This document shows, one piece after another, positions 57,890 through 64,000 of a DNA stretch of 64,000 nucleotides (its first letter is position 1; each line of letters starts with the position of its first letter). This stretch comes from Lepidostoma basale (Eukaryota; Arthropoda; Insecta; Trichoptera; Lepidostomatidae). The stretch spans positions 434,001 to 498,000 of the forward strand of contig JAHDVF020001363.1 in NCBI GenBank assembly GCA_022606425.2, read 5' to 3'. Under the pieces are notes generated by a model. That model made no database searches. It was given only the letters and a program-made list of their open reading frames with translations, and had not been told where the DNA came from. The position numbers were made by a program, and so were the translations under genes.

Positions 57890-58380
57890 AACATTTTGAA
57901 TGTATACAAACACTTGTAGACGAATACTGGATTCTACCCATTGCGGGTCATCAACTCAAGGATCAATTGTATCTCAATAGAGACGAAGATGCAAATTGGA
58001 AACAGAATTTGGTGGTCGAGGTGTTTACAGGACTTATGACCTGTCATTGGTTGGGTTAAACGCACGCTTTATGTAATACAACATTCCCCATTCCACCTTT
58101 TCTTATGACCACTATGTCTGACAAATTTTTGGAAGTTGTATATATGTTAATCTGTAACACCACCCTTTACATGGTAGTTTCAATCTACACACTAGCACCA
58201 TCTATGAAGATTGGATTTAAAGCATTGAGCAGATCTTTTTAACGCAATGCGAAAGGCTACTGCCATTATCGTATTGCTAGATAACGCCTGAGGATATCAC
58301 TCCAATTTATATGCTATAATTTGGACCAGTTTTTGTTTTTACAACATTTTGAATGTATACAAACATTTACTGATTTTGCA
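57890..58380. repeat. Most complete copy of the roughly 450-bp non-autonomous element
   Basis: Starts ACAACATTTTGAATGTATAC (about 57890) and ends with the same ACAACATTTTGAATGTATAC (about 58338). Inside are CTCAATAGAGACGAAGATGC, TGACCTGTCATTGGTTGGGT and TGTCTGACAAATTTTTGGAA. There is no coding frame. Pieces recur at 12215, 35005, 46325, 49430, 50085, 51240 and 57290. The class is unknown; the terminal direct repeat could also mean two partial copies. Confidence 0.65.
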
Positions 58381-58529
58381 AGATGCATCAAATTTCAAGT
58401 CTTATTTTACTTGAAACTAAGTTAGTTATGATCCTAACATTTGCACACAATATACAAAAATACTTTATTAATAATCTACCATTCAAAGTTTTAATAATTC
58501 ACCATTACAAATTTTTAAAAATCTTTTTC

Positions 58530-59635
58530 CGCTTTTCTTTCCTGACATACTTCTCAATTCGCATCCTCAACATTCATACATCGTGCCATGCACGCGCGTC
58601 GATTTCTCTGACTCCTCACGTGGCCGACATTCAATATTTGATTTATTTGATCTTGCCACGTTTTCCTCGGTCTTCCGAGGAAATATATACTTTTTTTACC
58701 ATTATTTCATCTTTCATTCTTACCATGTGTCCAAACCACCTTAATGATCTTTTCATTATTTTTTCTGAAGCCTGGGTGATTGTGATGTATCAAATCAAAT
58801 CAAATCAGTTTATTAACTCAAAAGACATTACAAACAGGAAAATGTTTAAGGCATCTATTAAGTACAGGTAAAATATTATAAAAATACAACATAATACCAG
58901 GAACGCACTAGAGATGGTTCGACATTAGGAAGACAATATACTTTCCAAAGTCAAGAGTATTTGTCTCCTGAACGTACCTTCACTAATATTAAAGACGTCG
59001 ATCTCCGAGGAGACCGCGTTCAGCAGACTAATTGCTCCTCCCACCGGTGTCACCAGAGGCAGATTGGTTCTGGTGTTCAACCTGTTCACAATACACACAA
59101 CACCGCATTCAATTATTATATTTTCATTCGACACCATACAAAGATAATCAACAAATTCGTCTATGAGATCTAATTTCTATTTTCTGTTCTTTGCTTCGCT
59201 TCCATACATAAGGGTCGGTAAAAGAACACAATTGTGCACTGCCATCTTAGCTTGTTTGGGATGACAACTTTAAATGCACCATTCACTCTGTTGCCTGCCC
59301 CAACCCTTCTTTCAATATCCCTCTCCACTGTAAACATGCTACCCAAATACACAAATTCATTTATCGTCGCGTGTAAACCTTTCTTAATACATGTGACGTT
59401 TCGAATTCGGGAACCGAATATTTTCTTGTCATTGCAAACAAAAGCCTATCCAAAAAAACTGAAATGGTAGTGCACAATGGTGTTCTTGTACCCTTATGTG
59501 TGGAAGCGAAGCATGAAACTGGCAAAAGAACGATGAAAGCAGAATAAATGCAGTAGAAATGAAATATTTTCGACGAATGGTCTTGGAACTAGGGACGTCA
59601 ATTTTCTACTAGGTACTAATTTTCTTTGATAACTA
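58530..59635. mobile_element. LINE-A and LINE-B fragments
   Basis: 58530-58770 antisense LINE-A. 58785-59090 antisense LINE-B 3' end (LPLVTPVGGAISLLNAVSSE, STFRRQILLTLESILSS). 59120-59390 antisense LINE-A (GSMFTVERDIERRVGAGNRV). 59425-59580 sense LINE-A scraps. Confidence 0.72.
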
Positions 59636-60590
59636 ACTAACCATCACGCCGTTTCCCCAGAGGGGTAGGCAGAGACGGTGGATCGCCACACTGTTCTATC
59701 CTGGCATAATTCTCGCGCCTCTTCTACATGCACACATCGTGACTTGCACGCCCGTCGATTGTTTCTACTTTGATCATGGCCGCCTTTCAGTAATTGATTA
59801 ATTTTATAATGCTGTGTCTTCCTTGGCCTTCCTCGACTTCTTTTGCCATTCACACTACTTGAATATATTATCTTTTAAACCATTCTTCCCTTATCCATTC
59901 GTTCCATATGTCCAAACCATCTTTCTTGATTTTATTTATCACGCATTCATCCGCCTTACATTCCTTTCTTAATTCATCATTAGATATTCTATCATACATT
60001 GTTTTTATGCATGGAAGCGAAGCATGGAACTGGCAAAATAAGGATGAAAGTAGAATAAATGCAGTAGAAATGAGATCTCTTAGACGAATGTGTGAATACT
60101 CTGTGTATGATAGAGTGTTGAATGAAAATATAAGAAGTGAATGCGGTGCGAATGTTGGTGTCATGAACAAAATAATGAAAGGATCATTAAGATGGTTTGG
60201 ACAAATGGAAAGAATAAATGAAGAAAGAATTGTAAAAAAAACATATGTTAATGATGTAAATGGAACTAGAAATAGAATCGGAAGACCGAGGAAAACGTGG
60301 AAAATAAATCAAATATTGAATGTCGGCCATGTGAGGAGTCAGAGAAATCGACGCGCGTGCATGACACGATGTATGAATGTTGAGGAAGCGAGGGAAATAT
60401 GTTAGGAAAGAAAAGTGTGGCAGTCCATTCTTTCTGCCTACCCCTTCGTAGAGACGGCGTGATGGTTAGTTAGTTAGTTAGTTAGTTAGATCATATTTCT
60501 ACTGCATTTATTATACTTTTTTCATGCTTCGCTTCTATACATAAAGGTCGGCGCAATAACCCCATTGTGCACTGCCATTTTAGCAGATAT
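59636..60590. mobile_element. LINE-A copies joined head-to-head
   Basis: 59636-60005 antisense (TAAC tail, RGRPRKTQHYKINQLLKGGH, SNDELRKECKADECVINKIK), meeting 60006-60485 sense (MHGSEAWNWQNKDESRINAV, SLRWFGQMERINEERIVKKT, PRKTWKINQILNVGHVRS, four or five GTTA units). 60495-60590 is antisense again. Confidence 0.8.
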
Positions 60591-60689
60591 TGACTATAGG
60601 CGCCTCGTTCATAGATTAGATAATTACGCATTTTGATATTGAAATCATTCAATATTACTTTTGCTGGTCTACTTGCGTGCACCGCTCAC

Positions 60690-60850
60690 TTCAAATGTAA
60701 GTTTCCCTTGCCTTTTCTTCATTCTAAGTTGTATCAATTCTTTTTTACCATCACTTCTGCGAACACCTCTGTCTCTTGTGTGGTCTGGAATAAATTCCAA
60801 GTTCCATATTCCAGTCCACGCGTCCTGCTTACACCAGTTCCACGTGGAAT
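60690..60850 (-). other. Unidentified minus-strand coding-like stretch
   Basis: The minus strand reads FIPDHTRDRGVRRSDGKKEL, then IQLRMKKRQGKLTFEVSGAR and a stop. It looks protein-like but has no recognised family or splice context. It may be part of another transposon ORF. Confidence 0.25.
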
Positions 60851-60949
60851 TCCATAATCATACGGATGATAACATATCTAGATTTAGGATAAGATACTGC
60901 TAATATTAATTGTGTTACAGATAACATTACAGGCATCCGCTTCACATTC

Positions 60950-61372
60950 AAACGGGTGTCACACTCTTCCACACTGAAGGGTTTCTCTAGCCTTCACATT
61001 CATACAGCGTATCATGGACTCGCTTCTAACTCAATAGGCAGAGACGGTGGACCGCCACACTCTTCCATCTTGACGCGCTTCTCTAGCCTTCATATTCATA
61101 CAGCATGTAGTGCACTGTCGCTTCTAACACAATAGGCAGAGACGGTGGACCGCCACACTCTTCCATCCTGACACGCTTCTCTAGCCTTCACATTCATACA
61201 GCGTGTCGTGCACTGTCGCTTCTAACACAATAGGCAGAGACGGTGGACGGCCACAGTCTTCCACACTGACACACTTCTCTAGCATTCACATTCATACAGC
61301 GTGTCGTGCACTGTCGCTTCTATCACAATAGGCAGATGGTGGACCGCCACACTCTTCCATCCTGACAAGCTT
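60950..61372. repeat. 98-bp satellite array 3, about 4.4 units
   Basis: Same orientation as array 1 (GGCAGAGACGGTGGACCGCC, CTCTAGCCTTCACATTCATA). Units are more degenerate, with deletions near 60960-61020 and 61330. It lies about 80 bp before the NACHT gene. Confidence 0.9.
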
Positions 61373-61454
61373 CAGTCGCCTTTATAGATGATAATTTATA
61401 ATTATTAATTATATTAATTATTCTTTCTTTTCTTTTTTTGTTGAAGCTTCTATT

Positions 61455-64000
61455 ATGGAATCGTACGAAATAGAGAGGCATCCCAAATTTCTAACTGACT
61501 TTTCGTGCAAAGATACCATCGGATTGTCGAGCTTCCTGCGTTCATCGCATCGCTTCATGATCGTCCAGGCAAATGACTTATTCTTCGATGCTGCTAGGCT
61601 GTGCAGTATGCTTCATTCATTCCGAAAGCCTTCCTTCATGTTGCTGGAAATTTTTTTGGATTCCTTCGAAGACATTTCGGCGCTCGAGAAAGATCGCGCT
61701 GATATTTACTTCTTGCTTTTTCCGGACGCGCAAGATAGATCTATCAATGACAGCTTATCCAAAATGGCCACTGTTTTAAAAGGGACAAACAAACATTTTA
61801 TATTATTGCACATGAATTTAAATGATGTTTTGCGTTCGTTTTTTAAAGAACGTGGCTGGGAATACGAAGAAAATACGCTCGAGGAATTCCAATTGAACGA
61901 ACTCACAGATGAATCGATGGATTATTTTATGAATAGGAAGGTTTTTACATTTGAAGGAGTTACAATGAGCTTGCGAGACATTTTGACCACGGACGGCTCG
62001 CTGACACGCCTCGAGGGTGTGCGTGAAGAAGATTTGAATCAAATTCTCACAGACGAACGTTTTAAAATAGAAATATTCAATGATTCCTCTGAAATTGATG
62101 ATTTGGATTTCTTGTGCGTGAAATTGAATATCGCTGTTGCTGTTGCGAATGTGTTAAATCTTCTCAATAGCGTAGGTTCTATTCTGGTGGCAGGCGGATC
62201 GGTGGATGGGCAGCTGAAAGAGGAGTTGGCAAGGGCGGAAAACGCCACAGTAGTCGCGGACGATGGCGCGGAAGTTTTTCGGGAGATGTGCCGCATAAAT
62301 CGCGACAAGAGAGTCTATCGCTTAGAGATCGTGCAGGATAGGGTTATGCTCCTTGAAATATACGACAAGAACTTCTATTTGGCGCGGAGATTCCATCATA
62401 AGATGAAGGTGAGCGTCGAGAAACTGGTGCAAGTGAAACGGTCCGATGTCTTCGTTATACGTACAAATCGGGCTCTGGATATAGCGCTGCAACTATCACC
62501 TAGGATTTTTGATATACTGAATGAAAACATAATCTATTACCGCGTCAATCATGGGGAAGATGCCTCAAACTTGCTTCGTAACCATATAAGGAAGGTGGTT
62601 CACTACTTTAACTTGGAAGAAACAGCTTCGGGTAACAGCCAGTTGGTGTGGAGTTCTTCTAGTGGATCGCTGCATCGTTTGAGGGCGATTCTGTCTTCTG
62701 ATAAAAACCAGGTCATGGACGAAAGAGAGCTGCGCGCGACCGGACAGAGGTTGATTATATTAGCGGACGAACCAGGAATGGGCAAAACCACTACGCTTAC
62801 TATTGTGTCGCGAATGTCAGGGCCGCATTGGGTTTTAAGAATAAATTTGAAGAATTCTTTGAAGGCTATAGACGCGCTGACGTCTCCTGTTACTATGGGA
62901 TCCGCGGCGGAGTTTCTATCGCCGCCTGGGGCCGCGCGCCGCGGTCTTGCAACCCACTTGCTGCGGGCGTGTCTAGAACCGGGGAGCCGTACCAAAGTTT
63001 TGGTGCTCCTGGACGGCTTTGACGAGATCAGATCCGACGCCCTCGACACGAGAAGGAAAAAGGTTGTATATCTCTGCAAGTTTCTTATCGTGTGCACGTC
63101 TGCTAACGTCGTCATAACCACGAGGCCGGTCCAAAGAGAATTCTTGGAAAACGAGCTGCTCCAGTTCGCCGTGGTCTTTGAGGAGATCAGCGAGGAGGAT
63201 CAGCGCAAGTTTCTGGTGCACTTCTGGAGCTCCGCGCTGGGGCTGCAGTGGGAGAAAGAGCAGAGCGGGAAGCTGGACGTCTTCGCGAGGAAGCTGCACA
63301 AGGCTGCCGAGAGAACCCTCGGCGCGGAGACGAGGAGGTTCATGGGAATCCCGCTGCAAATGAGGATGCTGGCTGAGACATACTCCCGCGCCGCTTTGTG
63401 CGATAATCTTGCCTTTAAAACGAGCACGCTGCTGGAGTTCTACGAAGGGTTTATACAGGCGAAGTTCGACATATATTTCGAGTCCAAAGCCGAATCCATG
63501 AGCGATCTTCTCAGAGACGCTGTTAAGGAAGCGACGGCGTTGAGGCACCGCATCGTCGGTTTGCAGGTCTTGGACTATGACTTCGCGGAGGGCGTTCTGC
63601 AGGTCATCGACCCGGCAGAGCTTGGAGGCGTCCCGCCGCTTGCAGAGCTGCAGAGATTCGGCATGATACGCGCGAGCAGCGGGGGAGACCGCACAGAGTT
63701 CTTTCACAGGACGTTCGCCGAGTATTTCTGTGCTGATTTGGTCGTCCTCTGGATGCGGCAGGAAGACTTCAAATACAGATACATTCCTTTCGAAACATTC
63801 GTCATGTCCAAGGTTCTGCTGCAGCCGGACTATAAGGTTGTGAGACTCTTCCTCAACGCGCAGCTGCGAAGAACAGGTCTGTCAGCGTCGGGCCGCGCGC
63901 GATTCGAGGGTATACTTCAAAAGATGGATTTACGGGGCGGGGTTGAGTTTAGAGACGCCCACGGGCTCACAGCCCTGCACGTGGCCGTGGAAGAGAACAA
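61455..64000 (+). CDS. NACHT STAND ATPase with ankyrin repeat, NLR-like (3' end outside window)
   Basis: A single frame is open from ATG 61455 to the window edge, 848 codons without a stop. Residues 1 to about 400 match no family I recognise. The NACHT module follows: Walker A ADEPGMGKTT (437-446, Lys444), Walker B LVLLDGFDEI (516-525, Asp520, with the GFDE acidic pair typical of NACHT), a sensor-type VVITTRP (552-558) and the winged-helix-end motif FHRTFAEYFCAD (750-761). From about 828 the text VEFRDAHGLTALHVAVEEN opens an ankyrin repeat, so a repeat array probably continues beyond the edge. STAND ATPases are ligand-gated switches that oligomerise when activated; animal NLRs, plant NB proteins and bacterial Avs use the same engine. 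NACHT-ankyrin proteins occur as multicopy, poorly studied families in some insects (from memory). The start is not certain: TTTTTTTGTTGAAG at 61446 could be an acceptor, in phase, leaving an upstream exon. The first 800 bp are AT-richer than the rest. Confidence 0.88.
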   Translation, partial: MESYEIERHPKFLTDFSCKDTIGLSSFLRSSHRFMIVQANDLFFDAARLCSMLHSFRKPSFMLLEIFLDSFEDISALEKDRADIYFLLFPDAQDRSINDSLSKMATVLKGTNKHFILLHMNLNDVLRSFFKERGWEYEENTLEEFQLNELTDESMDYFMNRKVFTFEGVTMSLRDILTTDGSLTRLEGVREEDLNQILTDERFKIEIFNDSSEIDDLDFLCVKLNIAVAVANVLNLLNSVGSILVAGGSVDGQLKEELARAENATVVADDGAEVFREMCRINRDKRVYRLEIVQDRVMLLEIYDKNFYLARRFHHKMKVSVEKLVQVKRSDVFVIRTNRALDIALQLSPRIFDILNENIIYYRVNHGEDASNLLRNHIRKVVHYFNLEETASGNSQLVWSSSSGSLHRLRAILSSDKNQVMDERELRATGQRLIILADEPGMGKTTTLTIVSRMSGPHWVLRINLKNSLKAIDALTSPVTMGSAAEFLSPPGAARRGLATHLLRACLEPGSRTKVLVLLDGFDEIRSDALDTRRKKVVYLCKFLIVCTSANVVITTRPVQREFLENELLQFAVVFEEISEEDQRKFLVHFWSSALGLQWEKEQSGKLDVFARKLHKAAERTLGAETRRFMGIPLQMRMLAETYSRAALCDNLAFKTSTLLEFYEGFIQAKFDIYFESKAESMSDLLRDAVKEATALRHRIVGLQVLDYDFAEGVLQVIDPAELGGVPPLAELQRFGMIRASSGGDRTEFFHRTFAEYFCADLVVLWMRQEDFKYRYIPFETFVMSKVLLQPDYKVVRLFLNAQLRRTGLSASGRARFEGILQKMDLRGGVEFRDAHGLTALHVAVEEN

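Noticed and set aside
62603..63707. Long minus-strand open frames (172 and 244 codons) opposite the NACHT gene
   Set aside because: They are shadows of the GC-rich plus-strand coding frame. They have no motifs, and the plus frame carries the full NACHT motif set.
61455..64000. Bacterial contamination as the source of the NACHT gene
   Set aside because: The same sequence continues from insect-type satellite array 3 and LINE debris on its left, and codon use lies within the range of the other host genes. Ancient horizontal transfer cannot be judged here.

Overview
The window looks like nuclear DNA of an insect, most likely a moth or butterfly. It has spliced genes with GT-AG introns, an intronless TAF10, a ZAD-type zinc-finger gene (a class expanded in insects), a THAP/P-element-type transposase and very dense non-LTR retrotransposon (LINE) debris of kinds common in lepidopteran genomes. 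The order-level call is inference; no search could be run. No bacterial-style operon, CRISPR array or rRNA/tRNA gene was seen.

Host genes, left to right: (1) a possible last coding exon at 1-95; (2) a broken C2H2 zinc-finger gene, MEP-1-like, at 3828-5790, with an inverted copy of the start of its first visible exon at 6250-6436; (3) a complete three-exon TMX2 gene, 9409-12927, 271 aa; (4) intronless TAF10 on the minus strand, 21828-22208, 126 aa; (5) a P-element-type THAP transposase on the minus strand, 26525-29524, with one intron and one frameshift; (6) a ZAD plus 11-finger zinc-finger gene, 31010-53988, in 12 coding exons that join in frame to 664 aa; (7) the first 848 codons of a NACHT STAND ATPase with the start of ankyrin repeats, 61455-64000, running off the right edge.

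Almost everything else is transposable-element sequence. I use local names for the LINE families. LINE-A: motif GRPRKTWHDQIN, 3' tail of GTTA or GTTT units, dozens of pieces. LINE-B: motif WSPHEARYS, 3' tail of TTTGA units. LINE-C: WQWIGHTLRR, AAG-rich tail. LINE-D: CR1/L2-like C-terminus. LINE-E to LINE-I: further lineages, most with a GRP-R/K-x-W C-terminal motif. There are also tRNA-derived SINE pieces, a roughly 450-bp non-autonomous element, several MITE-like fold-backs and a TA-flanked element.

Three tandem-repeat families stand out. A 98-bp satellite is recognisably derived from the LINE-A 3' end. It occurs in three arrays, two of them in opposite orientations in different introns of the ZAD gene. 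A 137-bp repeat derived from the LINE-B 3' end starts directly after the ZAD stop codon. A 141-bp repeat sits in ZAD intron 8, with an inverted single copy in intron 3. The ZAD gene is thus an ordinary exon set threaded through about 21 kb of mobile-element sequence.

The strongest candidate for unusual biology is the NACHT-ankyrin protein at the right edge. Insects are generally described as lacking canonical NLR immune receptors, and this gene has every core motif of a STAND ATPase switch.
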